Source: Pseudolabrys sp.
GTDB taxonomy: Bacteria > Pseudomonadota > Alphaproteobacteria > Rhizobiales > Xanthobacteraceae
Direction: 5' to 3'
Length of the DNA: 33,695 nucleotides
Assembly (NCBI GenBank): GCA_009694265.1
Contig: SHVM01000020.1
Location: 1 to 33,695, forward strand
Positions 23,980 through 32,696 of the stretch are shown piece after piece. The notes beneath the pieces were generated by a model. The model saw only the letters and a program-made list of their open reading frames with translations, did no database searches and had not been told where the DNA came from. Positions within the stretch are counted from its first letter, which is position 1. Each line of letters starts with the position of its first letter. The translations under genes were made by a program, and so were the position numbers.

Positions 23980-24927
23980 ATGGTCAAAAAAATCGCCTTG
24001 GAAGAACATTTCCTGGATCCCGCAACGGTGGATTACTGGCGGCCGACCATGGTCGACGTCGCGCCGCAAAAGACCGCGGAATTATATGCTGCGCTCATCG
24101 ATTTCGGCGACCGGCGGCTACAGATGATGGACAAGGCCGGCATCGCTCGCATGGTGCTGGCGATTGCCGGACCCGGCGTTCAAGTCGAGCGCGATGTTGC
24201 CACCGCGGTGCGCAAGGCACGCGCCTCGAACGATTTCCTCGCCAAGGAAGTCCAAAAGCGTCCGGACCGCTATTCCGGTTTTGCCCATCTCGCCTTGCAG
24301 GACCCCAAAACCGCCGCCGACGAGCTGGAGCGCTGCATGCGCGAGCTGAAATTCTGTGGCGCCATGATTGATGGCCATACCAACGGGAAATATCTCGACG
24401 ACCGTTCCTACGATCCGTTCTGGGAACGCGCAGCCGCATTGGACGCGGCGATCTATCTGCATCCGGCCGATCCGGTGGCGCCGCTGCCGGTGCTCGCCGA
24501 TTATCCGGTGCTGATGCGCCCGATGTGGGGCTGGGGCGTGGAGACCGGCTCGCACGCTTTGCGCTTAATTTGCGGCGGGGTATTCCATCGCTATCCGAAA
24601 ACCAGACTCGTGCTCGGCCATCTCGGCGAAACGCTGCCGTTCCTGCTCTGGCGCTTCGACGGCCGCTCGAAACCCTATGGCTGGAATTTGCCGAAGCCGC
24701 CGTCGCAATATCTAAAGGAAAACGTCTGGGTGACGTTGTCGGGCATGTACGACGCGCCGCCCATGCAATGCTCGCTCGATGCATTGGGGCGCGACCGCGT
24801 CATGTTCTCGGCCGACTATCCTTTCGATTCGGCGGGGGCTGGCGAATTCATGGACAGCGTGCCGATGGACGAAAAATTGCGCGCGGACGTGGCCTATAAC
24901 AATGCGGCGAAGCTGCTCGGGCTGTAA
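23980..24927 (+). CDS. Gamma-resorcylate/2,3-dihydroxybenzoate decarboxylase-like amidohydrolase
   Basis: A 315-residue TIM-barrel protein of the metal-dependent, non-oxidative aromatic decarboxylases. It has E8 and H10 in LEEHF at the same places as the metal ligands of gamma-resorcylate decarboxylase, H161 in IYLHPAD, H214 in LGHLGET and D279 in FSADYPFD. The aspects RLQMMDKAGI, RPDRYSGFAHLALQDP and the helical C-terminus agree with the family. GAGGA precedes ATG 23980. It is divergent from the IclR/cyclase operon and likely coregulated with it. Family knowledge suggests reversible decarboxylation of an ortho-hydroxylated benzoate; which one is unknown. Confidence 0.86.
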   Translation: MVKKIALEEHFLDPATVDYWRPTMVDVAPQKTAELYAALIDFGDRRLQMMDKAGIARMVLAIAGPGVQVERDVATAVRKARASNDFLAKEVQKRPDRYSGFAHLALQDPKTAADELERCMRELKFCGAMIDGHTNGKYLDDRSYDPFWERAAALDAAIYLHPADPVAPLPVLADYPVLMRPMWGWGVETGSHALRLICGGVFHRYPKTRLVLGHLGETLPFLLWRFDGRSKPYGWNLPKPPSQYLKENVWVTLSGMYDAPPMQCSLDALGRDRVMFSADYPFDSAGAGEFMDSVPMDEKLRADVAYNNAAKLLGL

Positions 24928-24960
24928 TGAGGCTGCCGACGCGAGGGAGCTTGCAGCCTC

Positions 24961-25003
24961 TTGCATTTTTGATCCTCTGGGCTACATCGTAGCTCAGAGG
25001 ATC
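24961..25003 (+). promoter_or_regulatory. Promoter and operator/hairpin ahead of the antitoxin gene
   Basis: A 15-base inverted repeat, GATCCTCTGGGCTAC (24971-24985) against GTAGCTCAGAGGATC (24989-25003), has a single mismatch and a three-base loop. TTGCAT (24961-24966) and TACATC (24983-24988) could form a promoter that overlaps it. The right arm includes AGAGGA, the ribosome site of the antitoxin gene at 25009. As DNA this suits RelB autoregulation; in the mRNA it could hide the ribosome site. Confidence 0.6.
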
Positions 25004-25008
25004 AATCA

Positions 25009-25272
25009 ATGCCTGAAAATGAAGTCGTTCGTGCCCGGATTAACGGGCGTTTGAAGGAAGAGGCGACCGCTGTCCTGGCCGCCATGGGTCTGACCGTTTC
25101 CGACGCTTTCCGTCTGTTGATGGTGCGCGTGGTTCGCGACAAGGCGCTTCCATTTGAGCCACTGGTGCCGAACGAAAAGACCATCGCTGCCATCAAAGCA
25201 GCCCGCCGTGGTGAATTGAAAAAATCTGCAAATTCGCGAAAGCTGATCGAACAGCTCAATGCGGACGATTAA
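25009..25272 (+). CDS. RelB/DinJ-family antitoxin
   Basis: An 87-residue antitoxin. The N-terminal ribbon-helix-helix segment is VVRARINGRLKEEATAVLAAMGLTVSDAFRLLMVRVV, which dimerises and binds its own operator. The C-terminal part (KTIAAIKAARRGELKK and beyond) is the charged tail that wraps round the toxin in this family. AGAGGA, inside the inverted repeat, is the ribosome site. The next frame starts at 25259, 14 bases before the end of this gene, which is usual for toxin-antitoxin operons. The gene looks fully intact although the toxin frame behind it is interrupted. Confidence 0.88.
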   Translation: MPENEVVRARINGRLKEEATAVLAAMGLTVSDAFRLLMVRVVRDKALPFEPLVPNEKTIAAIKAARRGELKKSANSRKLIEQLNADD

Positions 25273-25540
25273 ATATACCAATCAGTTTCAACGCGACTAC
25301 CGTCGGGAAAAATCCACGCAGCATGGCAAACGGCTCGATGTGTTACTCACGTAGACCATCAACATGTTGGCAGCGGACCGGCAGCTTCCGCGCCGCTATT
25401 TCGACCATCCGCTCTCTGGTGAGTGGGATGATTGTCGCGACTGCCATATCCGGCCCGATCTGGTCCTGATTTATCGAAAACCCGACGCAGATAATCTTGA
25501 ACTCATTCGATTGGGTTCGCACAGCGAACTTGGGCTTTGA
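25259..25540 (+). pseudogene. YafQ-family mRNA interferase toxin with in-frame stop
   Basis: The frame begins MRTIKYTNQFQRDYRREKS and reads TAG at codon 32 (25352-25354). After it the same frame continues to TGA 25538-25540 with RRYFDHPLSGEW, RDCHIRPDLVLIYRKPD and IRLGSHSELGL. These hold the His, Asp and terminal His residues used for catalysis by YafQ. The total of 93 codons is the normal length, and a single base change (for example CAG or GAG to TAG) explains the break. ATG 25364, shortly after the stop, could restart a 58-residue C-terminal piece. The ribosome-dependent RNase is therefore probably inactive while its antitoxin is kept. Confidence 0.85.
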
Positions 25541-25546
25541 TCGCCT

Positions 25547-26503
25547 CTATGCGCTAATCACCCTAACCGGCTTGCCATCCAGCCAGGCGCGAATGTCCTC
25601 GACGACGTCGGGATAATATTTGCGGTAGTTCTGCTCGCTGACATAGCCGAGATGCGGCGTGATCACGACATTGTCCATTTTGCGGAACACATGATCGAGC
25701 GGCAGCGGCTCGACATCGAACACATCGAGCCCGGCGCCGCCGATCGACTTGGCCTTCAACGCGGCGATCAGCGCCTTCTCGTCGACGATGGGACCGCGCG
25801 ACGTATTGATGAGATAGCCGGTCTTCTTCATCAGGCCGAGTTCCTTGGCGCCGACCAGACCGCGCGAGCGCTCGCTCAGCACCAGGTGGATGGTGACGAT
25901 ATCGGCTTTGGCGAACAGGTCTTCCTTCGAGACATAGTCGACGCCGGCTTCCTTGGCCTTTTCGGGCGTCAGGTTCTGGCTCCAGGCGATCACCTTCATG
26001 CCGAAGGCCTTGGCGACGCCGCCGACGCGCTGGCCGAGCTTGCCTAGTCCCAAGACGCCGAGCGTGAGGCCTTCCAGGTCCTGGCCCAGGGTCACCTGCC
26101 AGGGGGAGCCGGTTTTCAACCGGGCGTTTTCAAAGCCGATGCGGCGGGTGAGCTCCAGCATCAGGCCGATGGCGATGCCGGTGGTGGGGCTGCCGAAAAC
26201 GCCGGTGCCGCAGACCGTGACGCCGCGCTCGGCGCAGGCCTTCAGGTCGATGGAAGCGTTGCGGGCGCCCGTGGTGATGAGCAGTTTCAGTTCTGGCAGG
26301 CCTTCGACGACCTTGCGGGAGAACGCGGTCCGCTCGCGCATCATGTTGACGATGGCAAAGCCCTGCAGGGCCTTGATGACGGCATCGTCGCCGCCGAGCG
26401 GCGCATTGAACACTTTGACCTCGACGTCTTTGCTGACCGTGGACCAGTCGGCGAGTTTCAGGGCGACGTTCTGATAGTCGTCGAGAATAGCTGCTCGAAC
26501 CAT
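25547..26503 (-). CDS. D-2-hydroxyacid dehydrogenase, NAD-binding family
   Basis: A 318-residue enzyme of the phosphoglycerate dehydrogenase/D-isomer dehydrogenase family. The cofactor motif is LGVLGLGKLGQRVG, preceded by the GIAIGLMLELTRR helix. Catalytic residues are the Arg in NTSRGPIVDE, the Glu in DVFDVEPLP and the His in TPHLGYVSEQN. The family reduces 2-keto acids or oxidises D-2-hydroxy acids. ATG 26503 has AAGGAG nine bases in front; a GTG two codons earlier would be too close to it. It converges on the toxin remnant, six bases apart, and is not obviously part of the catabolic island. The substrate is not determined. Confidence 0.88.
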   Translation of the reverse strand: MVRAAILDDYQNVALKLADWSTVSKDVEVKVFNAPLGGDDAVIKALQGFAIVNMMRERTAFSRKVVEGLPELKLLITTGARNASIDLKACAERGVTVCGTGVFGSPTTGIAIGLMLELTRRIGFENARLKTGSPWQVTLGQDLEGLTLGVLGLGKLGQRVGGVAKAFGMKVIAWSQNLTPEKAKEAGVDYVSKEDLFAKADIVTIHLVLSERSRGLVGAKELGLMKKTGYLINTSRGPIVDEKALIAALKAKSIGGAGLDVFDVEPLPLDHVFRKMDNVVITPHLGYVSEQNYRKYYPDVVEDIRAWLDGKPVRVISA

Positions 26504-26575
26504 ACGCACCAGCTCCTTGGGAATTGTTCCGAAGGCGCCAATTTAGGGCCGGTAAACCTAAAAGATAGGGGGGTA

Positions 26576-26776
26576 TCAGCCCGCGGGCTTGTCGCCGTAT
26601 TTGGCCCGCCAGGCAGGGCCGGGGCCGCGCATATAATGCGCTTCGGGCCGGTAGGGGCGCACGGCGTCGCGGGTTAGCTCCCGCCACAAGGCCGCGAGCG
26701 CATGGCCGAGGCCGGCAAACGGGCGGGGCAGCATAGCCACCGCGGAACCCGAAAAGGCCATGATGGCCCGACCCAT
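26576..26776 (-). CDS. Possible small hypothetical protein
   Basis: A 66-codon frame with strong G/C third positions like the neighbouring genes. It encodes a mixed hydrophobic N-terminal half (FSGSAVAMLPRPFAGLGHAL) and a basic, proline- and tryptophan-containing C-terminal half (YRPEAHYMRGPGPAWRAKYG). I do not recognise a family. The ribosome site is weak. It is codirectional with the hydroxyacid dehydrogenase, 72 bases in front of it. It could be a real small membrane-associated protein or chance coding. Confidence 0.4.
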   Translation of the reverse strand: MGRAIMAFSGSAVAMLPRPFAGLGHALAALWRELTRDAVRPYRPEAHYMRGPGPAWRAKYGDKPAG

Positions 26777-27083
26777 GACGCAAACCCCACTGTAGCGCGG
26801 GCGCTTTTCGCCCGCTTTCTCCTTGGTCGCCGTCTCAAGCGGCCAGGTTCATGCAGGGCGATCATGGCGCGGCAGCGGTTAAAACCAGGTGCGCGGGCGG
26901 TGTTCTAGGGGCGGCTTTTTGCAATCAGCCTTTCCAGAGTTTTACCAAGGCGGCCGGGCGCGCTGAATGCTTGCTCTTTAGGGGCCGCGCCGTTACATCA
27001 GCGTCGAATTTCCCGACATAACGTGCGGCAGCGTGGATTGACCGCGCCGATTTTGGCCGGGCGAGCAGAGGTTTCAGGGGTCA
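26777..27083. other. Gene-free spacer before ettA
   Basis: I see no convincing gene here. One hairpin stands out: GCGGGCG (26797-26803) with CGCCCGC (26809-26815), loop CTTTT, followed by TTTCT. It could be a terminator or part of a leader, but no + strand gene ends nearby. The rest presumably holds the ettA promoter, which I cannot place with confidence. Confidence 0.5.
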
Positions 27084-28739
<1,656 letters not shown>

Positions 28740-28846
28740 CCGCTGTTCGGTCGCCTCCGGTCATTACGAATCACATATAAGCTTCGGTGAGCGTGCATCG
28801 GCGCGCCGCGCCGGACGAAGCTTTGTGCTCACAAAGGATGACCGCC

Positions 28847-29423
28847 ATGGCGAAGGCCGCCGTCGATGCCATTCCTCCGAATGGACTTCGAGGGCCTGCG
28901 CCCGCTGCCGACGCTCATCTTCGGCTCGCGCTGGCTGCAGCTACCGCTTTACCTCGGCCTGATCGTCGCGCAAGGCGTCTATGTCATCCTGTTCCTCAAG
29001 GAACTCTGGCATCTCGTCCTCGGGGCCACGAAATTCAGCGAGCAGGAGATTATGCTGGTGGTGCTCGGGCCGATCGACGTGGTGATGATCTCCAACCTGC
29101 TAACCATGGTGATCGTCGGCGGCTACGAGACTTTCGTGTCACGGCTGGAACTGGAAAAGCATCCCGACCAGCCCGAGTGACTCTCCCACGTCAATGCCAG
29201 CGTGCTGAAGATCAAACTCGCGATGGCGATCATCGGCATTTCCTCGATCCACCTGCTGCGCACCTTCATCTATGCCGGTTCGCTGGGCAAGGAAGGCGTG
29301 CCGTATACCGAGACCGGCGTCATGTGGCAGGCCATCATTCACGGACTCTTCGTCGTGTCGGCGATCGGCATCGCCTATGTCGAACGCCTGGGCCAGTCGG
29401 CTTACACGAAGGCTCAACACTAG
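28847..29423 (+). pseudogene. YqhA-family (UPF0114) inner membrane protein, broken by a frameshift and a stop
   Basis: ATG 28847 with AAAGGA (28833-28838) starts [11 protein letters not shown]. One extra base near 28880 then shifts the frame, after which [19 protein letters not shown] continues in the frame of 28866. Membrane helices follow ([18 protein letters not shown], and a second around [19 protein letters not shown]). TGA at 29178-29180 stands where Trp is expected (PDQPE-stop-LSHVNASVLKI), and the frame goes on to TAG 29421-29423 with IKLAMAIIGISSIHLLRTF and a further helix. Both downstream pieces read well. Function of the family is unknown. Two lesions suggest decay or base errors; the 28866 start alone has no ribosome site. 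Confidence 0.75.
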
Positions 29424-29431
29424 GACGCCCA

Positions 29432-30643
29432 TTGCGGATTGCTACGGCCATTCTTGTCGCGCTTGCGCTGCTGATGCCGGCTGCGCAGGCGGCGGACAGT
29501 GCGTTCCAGCAATGGCTGCAAGCGACATGGCCGCAGGCGCAAGCGCTCGGCGTTTCGCGCACGACCTTTGACGCCGCCACGCGCGGGCTTGAGCCCGATC
29601 TGAGCCTTCCCGATCTCACTATTCCCGGCCGGCCTTCAAGCCCGCCGCCGGGTCAGCCGGAATTCGTGCAGACGCCGGCGCAATATTTGCGCGAGCCGGC
29701 TTTCGACCGGCTGGCCGCGCGTGGGCGTCAACTCGCCGCGCAGCATCGCGACACACTCACGCGCATCGAGAAAGAGTTCGGCGTGCCCGGTAATGTGGTG
29801 CTGGCGATCTGGGCGCGCGAGACCGATTACGGCGGCTACAAGCTGCCGCACGACGCCATCCGCGTGCTGGCGACGCAAGGCTTTACCGGCAAGCGCAAGG
29901 AGTTTTTCCGCAACGAATTCCTGCACGCGCTGAAGATGCTGCAAGACGGGACCCCGCGCGCCGATATGCGCTCGTCCTGGGGCGGCGCGCTGGGCCTCAC
30001 GCAATTTCTGCCTTCTGAGTTCTACAAATATGGCATCGATTTCGACGACGACGCCCGCGCCGACATCTTTCGTTCGGTGCCGGATGCGCTGGCCTCGGCG
30101 GCCAAGCAACTCGCCGGCAAAGGCTGGCAGCCTGGCGAGCGCTGGGCTTACGAGGTGCGTGCGCCGCAGAACGCCGATTGTTCGATCGGCGTTCCCGATA
30201 TCGCGATGCCGATCGGCGAATGGCTCGCGCGCGGTTTTGTGCCGGCGCAAGGGCGCCAACTGAGCGCTCCCGAGAACGCGTTACAGGCTTCGCTGCTGCA
30301 GCCGGAAGGAAGTTATGGCCCGGCTTTCCTGACGCCGAAAAATTATTACGTCATCAAGGATTATAATTTTTCCGATCTCTATGTGTTGTTCGTCGGGCAC
30401 CTGAGCGACCGCATCGCCGGCAGCCGCGCGTTCGAAACGCCATGGAGCAAGAATGCGCAGCTCAAGACCCAGGAGGTCGAGTCCATGCAGCAGCGGCTCA
30501 CGTCGTTGGGCCTCTACAAGGACAAGATCGACGGCAAAGCGGGAATGCTCACGCGCGCCGCGCTCGGCGCCTATCAGAAGAAGAACGGCTTGACGGTCGA
30601 CTGCTGGCCGACCGCGGCGGTGCTCCAGCATATGCGGCGTTAA
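29432..30643 (+). CDS. Lytic murein transglycosylase (MltB-like) with peptidoglycan-binding domain
   Basis: A 403-residue exported enzyme. The signal peptide RIATAILVALALLMPAAQA ends at about residue 20. The catalytic domain carries the active-site Glu in VLAIWARETDYGGYKLP, then SSWGGALGLTQFLPSEFYKYG and NYYVIKDYNFSDLY. Residues from about 340 form a peptidoglycan-binding domain (VESMQQRLTSLGLYKDKIDG and TRAALGAYQKKNGL). The enzyme cleaves the MurNAc-GlcNAc bond, forming 1,6-anhydroMurNAc, during wall remodelling. I chose TTG 29432, which begins a clean signal peptide; the same frame is open back to 28787, but that part only overlays the broken YqhA gene. It lies nine bases behind that gene. 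Confidence 0.9.
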   Translation: MRIATAILVALALLMPAAQAADSAFQQWLQATWPQAQALGVSRTTFDAATRGLEPDLSLPDLTIPGRPSSPPPGQPEFVQTPAQYLREPAFDRLAARGRQLAAQHRDTLTRIEKEFGVPGNVVLAIWARETDYGGYKLPHDAIRVLATQGFTGKRKEFFRNEFLHALKMLQDGTPRADMRSSWGGALGLTQFLPSEFYKYGIDFDDDARADIFRSVPDALASAAKQLAGKGWQPGERWAYEVRAPQNADCSIGVPDIAMPIGEWLARGFVPAQGRQLSAPENALQASLLQPEGSYGPAFLTPKNYYVIKDYNFSDLYVLFVGHLSDRIAGSRAFETPWSKNAQLKTQEVESMQQRLTSLGLYKDKIDGKAGMLTRAALGAYQKKNGLTVDCWPTAAVLQHMRR

Positions 30644-30651
30644 TTCATTCT

Positions 30652-30717
30652 GTCATGGCCGGGACATAGGCGTCCAAGGGACGGCGTCGCTTCGCTCGCC
30701 TATGTCCCGGCCATGAC
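30652..30717. repeat. Perfect 21-bp inverted repeat (REP-like)
   Basis: The arms 30652-30672 and 30697-30717 are exactly complementary over 21 bases, starting GTCATGGCCGGG, and enclose a 24-base loop. The arm's first half recurs at 19097. It lies eight bases after the transglycosylase stop, between convergent genes. It may act as a bidirectional terminator or be a mobile palindromic element. There is no T-tail. Confidence 0.65.
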
Positions 30718-30724
30718 GAATGCA

Positions 30725-31030
30725 TTACTCGCAAATCTCGACGCGTCGATTTCCGCTTTCTTCGACCCGGCAAACCCGCCGGGAGAAACCGGAGGTCGCC
30801 GCGTCGCTTTCCGAAACGTAATTCGCACCGGGAGCGCTCGGCGTCTGCGCGGGTTGCGCCTGCGCGTTGCTGTTAAGCGCATCGGCCGCGATCGCAGCAG
30901 CCGCGCCGGCGGCTACGCCCGCAGCGATGCCGGCCTCGATGCCACAATTATGGCAGCGGGCTTAGGCTGAAGACGGCATCGCCGCAGCCACCAGGGCGGC
31001 CGCGGCGAGCGTGATGATCGTACGTTGCAT
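30725..31030 (-). pseudogene. Small secreted protein gene with an in-frame stop after the signal peptide
   Basis: ATG 31030 with a good GAGAGGA site starts the signal peptide MQRTIITLAAAALVAAAMPSS. TAA at 30962-30964 then interrupts codon 23. Behind it the frame stays open for 79 codons to TAA 30725-30727 and encodes ARCHNCGIEAGIAAGVAAGA, a Gln/Pro/Ser-rich middle and FSRRVCRVEESGNRRVEICE at the end. The sense part has a glycine/alanine stretch and cysteines like other secreted proteins nearby. A single base change can explain the stop. The full 101-residue product would be exported, with unknown function. It could also be a misread base. Confidence 0.55.
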
Positions 31031-31103
31031 GGGTGTCCTCTCAGGCCGATGTTGATCGGCTGATCATGCACCCAATTCGGTTACCTGCTCGTTACGAGTT
31101 ACT

Positions 31104-31424
31104 TTACGGGCAGACGAAGCGCGGACGGCTCCAGCCGATGAAATTGCCGTAACCATCGTGCCGGGGCCGGCGGGCCCAGTAGCCATCCGGGCAGTCGACC
31201 GGGTAGCGGGCGCCGTAGCCGTCATACACCACATAGCCCGGCTCCGACCGATAGCGCGGATAGCTGTTGGCGATGATGGCGCTGCCGATGATGGCGCCGC
31301 CGAGGATAGCGGCACCGATGCCGAGGTTCTGGCCGCGGCGTCGGGCGTCGGCAGTGTCCGGCGTTGCCAAGGTGGCGACGACGATGGTCGCTGCCGCTGC
31401 TATCGCAAGTACGGCCTTCTTCAT
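31104..31424 (-). CDS. Small secreted glycine/tyrosine-rich protein
   Basis: A 106-residue exported protein. The signal peptide is KKAVLAIAAAATIVVATLA, with cleavage near ADA. A glycine-rich hydrophobic stretch follows (GIGAAILGGAIIGSAIIA), which may span or sit in a membrane, then a Tyr/Arg/Pro-rich tail with YWARRPRHDGYGNFIGWSRP and a terminal CP. GAAGGAAA stands in front of ATG 31424. It shares its layout and the C-terminal YWARxR...GW.R..VC pattern with the gene at 31648, so they are tandem paralogues. No function is known to me. Confidence 0.8.
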   Translation of the reverse strand: MKKAVLAIAAAATIVVATLATPDTADARRRGQNLGIGAAILGGAIIGSAIIANSYPRYRSEPGYVVYDGYGARYPVDCPDGYWARRPRHDGYGNFIGWSRPRFVCP

Positions 31425-31563
31425 TGGGTTTCCTTCCAGGGTCGAGGTCGGCCGGGGCCAACCGCAGGGTAAGATGCCGATCATAGTGCCTGTCCCGGCT
31501 CCGGTGAAAGAGGCAGACCTAATATGTCGGAAATTTGATGCTCCAGGTTCAAGTTTTCCATCG

Positions 31564-31594
31564 AAAAAGCCCGGATTCGTTTCCGGATCCAGGC
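31564..31594 (-). terminator. Rho-independent terminator for the upstream secreted-protein gene
   Basis: Read on the minus strand, GCCTGGAT pairs with ATCCGGGC (one G-T) around a ten-base loop and is followed by five Ts (the A-run 31564-31568 on the plus strand). It lies 54 bases after the stop of the gene that ends at 31648 and separates the two paralogous units. Confidence 0.65.
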
Positions 31595-31647
31595 CTTTCC
31601 AACTCCAACGCACTTTCCTTATGCCGCAAGGCGTATTGGCGCGGGGC

Positions 31648-31944
31648 TTAGTCGCACACCCGCACGCGCTGGCGCCGCCAGCCGAAGCCGTCCCACACCC
31701 GCTGCCGGGCCCAGTAGCAGCGCGGGCCGTAATAGACCGGGCCGGGGCCGTAGGAATAGCCGCGGCCGTAATAGCCGTTTTGCGAGGCGATTCCGCCGAT
31801 GATGGCGCCGACGGCCAGGCCGCCGATGAAGCCGGCCGCGATACGTTCGCCGCGCGCTTGCGCCGGTTGCGGCGCGGCCACGGCCGCGACGGCAAGGGTC
31901 GCGGCGACCGCGAGAGCTGTCAGTGACTTAGATATCTTTGTCAT
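31648..31944 (-). CDS. Small secreted glycine/tyrosine-rich protein (paralogue)
   Basis: A 98-residue exported protein. Signal peptide KSLTALAVAATLAVAAVAAP, cleaved near AQA. Then a glycine-rich stretch GFIGGLAVGAIIGGIAS, a Tyr/Gly/Pro-rich middle (NGYYGRGYSYGPGPVYYGPR) and CYWARQRVWDGFGWRRQRVRVC at the end. It matches the layout of the gene at 31104. GAAGGAAG precedes ATG 31944. A longer frame to 32142 lacks a signal peptide at its own start and is rejected. The two terminal-part cysteines could form a disulfide. Function unknown; envelope or surface-associated role is a guess. Confidence 0.8.
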   Translation of the reverse strand: MTKISKSLTALAVAATLAVAAVAAPQPAQARGERIAAGFIGGLAVGAIIGGIASQNGYYGRGYSYGPGPVYYGPRCYWARQRVWDGFGWRRQRVRVCD

Positions 31945-32177
31945 GGCGTGGCTTCCTTCGATGATCTGGGCCGTATCCAATGAACGGCCGATCGATGCAA
32001 ATCCTGCGCTTGGCGTACGCAGCGATAACGTCCCTGTTTGGCCGGAGGTTCCGTCTTTCCGCGTGAATGTGCGGTGAACGCGGCGTTCGGAAATGGGTTT
32101 TAGCGCGCTGGCGCACATTAAATTTCGGCAAGAATCTGGCAAGATTCAGGGCGCGGTTGCGGCGGGATGAAACCGCC

Positions 32178-32696
32178 TCAGTTCCCGAGGCGGCCCAGCA
32201 CGCGTTGCAGCACGCTCCGGCGTTTCGCGCGCGCCTTCCCGCTTGCCTTGACGCCTTTGCGTGCCGGTTTGTGCCGCGCGCCGTGCTTGCGGCGTTTGAG
32301 CACGCGGCTTGCGACGCTGCGCAAGAACAGTTTCTCCAGCGGATAGCTCAGCCGGCGGATGGCGGCGGCAAGCGGCAGCCATTCGACCGCGGCGATGTCC
32401 CTCATCAAATCGTAGCTTGGCCGCGCTTGCGCCTGCATGCGCCAGAATTGCACGACTTTCGCCCGCCCGCCCGCCCGGTAGGTGATGGCACCGAGAAATT
32501 CGCGAACCTGCACGCGATGGCCGGTTTCCTCCACCACTTCGCGGCGGGCGCCGATGATGGCGCGTTCGGTGCGCTTGAGCTTGCCGCGCGGCAGCACCCA
32601 GCGGTCGTCCTTGCTGCGCTGGACGACGGCGACCAGCGGTCGCGCGCCGTTGCGCACCACGATGCCCCCGCCTGCGTGAATGGTCTTGCCTGACAT
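32178..32696 (-). CDS. Nudix hydrolase with basic C-terminal tail
   Basis: A 172-residue protein. The Nudix box is GKLKRTERAIIGARREVVEETG (residues 38-59; Gx5Ex7REUxEExG), preceded by VQRSKDDRWVLPRG. Nudix enzymes cleave nucleoside diphosphates linked to another group (damaged nucleotides, dinucleoside polyphosphates). Residues 115-165 form a tail rich in Lys and Arg (RVLKRRKHGARHKPARKG), which may bind RNA or DNA. GAGGGCGG precedes ATG 32696. It stands alone, with no operon partners, and its substrate cannot be told from the sequence. Confidence 0.88.
   Translation of the reverse strand: MSGKTIHAGGGIVVRNGARPLVAVVQRSKDDRWVLPRGKLKRTERAIIGARREVVEETGHRVQVREFLGAITYRAGGRAKVVQFWRMQAQARPSYDLMRDIAAVEWLPLAAAIRRLSYPLEKLFLRSVASRVLKRRKHGARHKPARKGVKASGKARAKRRSVLQRVLGRLGN

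Noticed and set aside
29178-29180. TGA read as tryptophan in this organism
   Set aside because: Many genes in the window end at TGA in proper places (for example the glycosyltransferase, CapD-type and EttA-adjacent genes), so a recoded TGA is not supported.
28787-29431. Long N-terminal extension of the transglycosylase frame
   Set aside because: The extension is Arg/Pro-rich, overlays the YqhA gene in another frame and has no signal peptide. A clean signal peptide begins at TTG 29432.
30713-30970. 85-residue + strand frame
   Set aside because: It begins inside the arm of the inverted repeat and overlays the minus-strand secreted-protein gene, which has a signal peptide and a good ribosome site.
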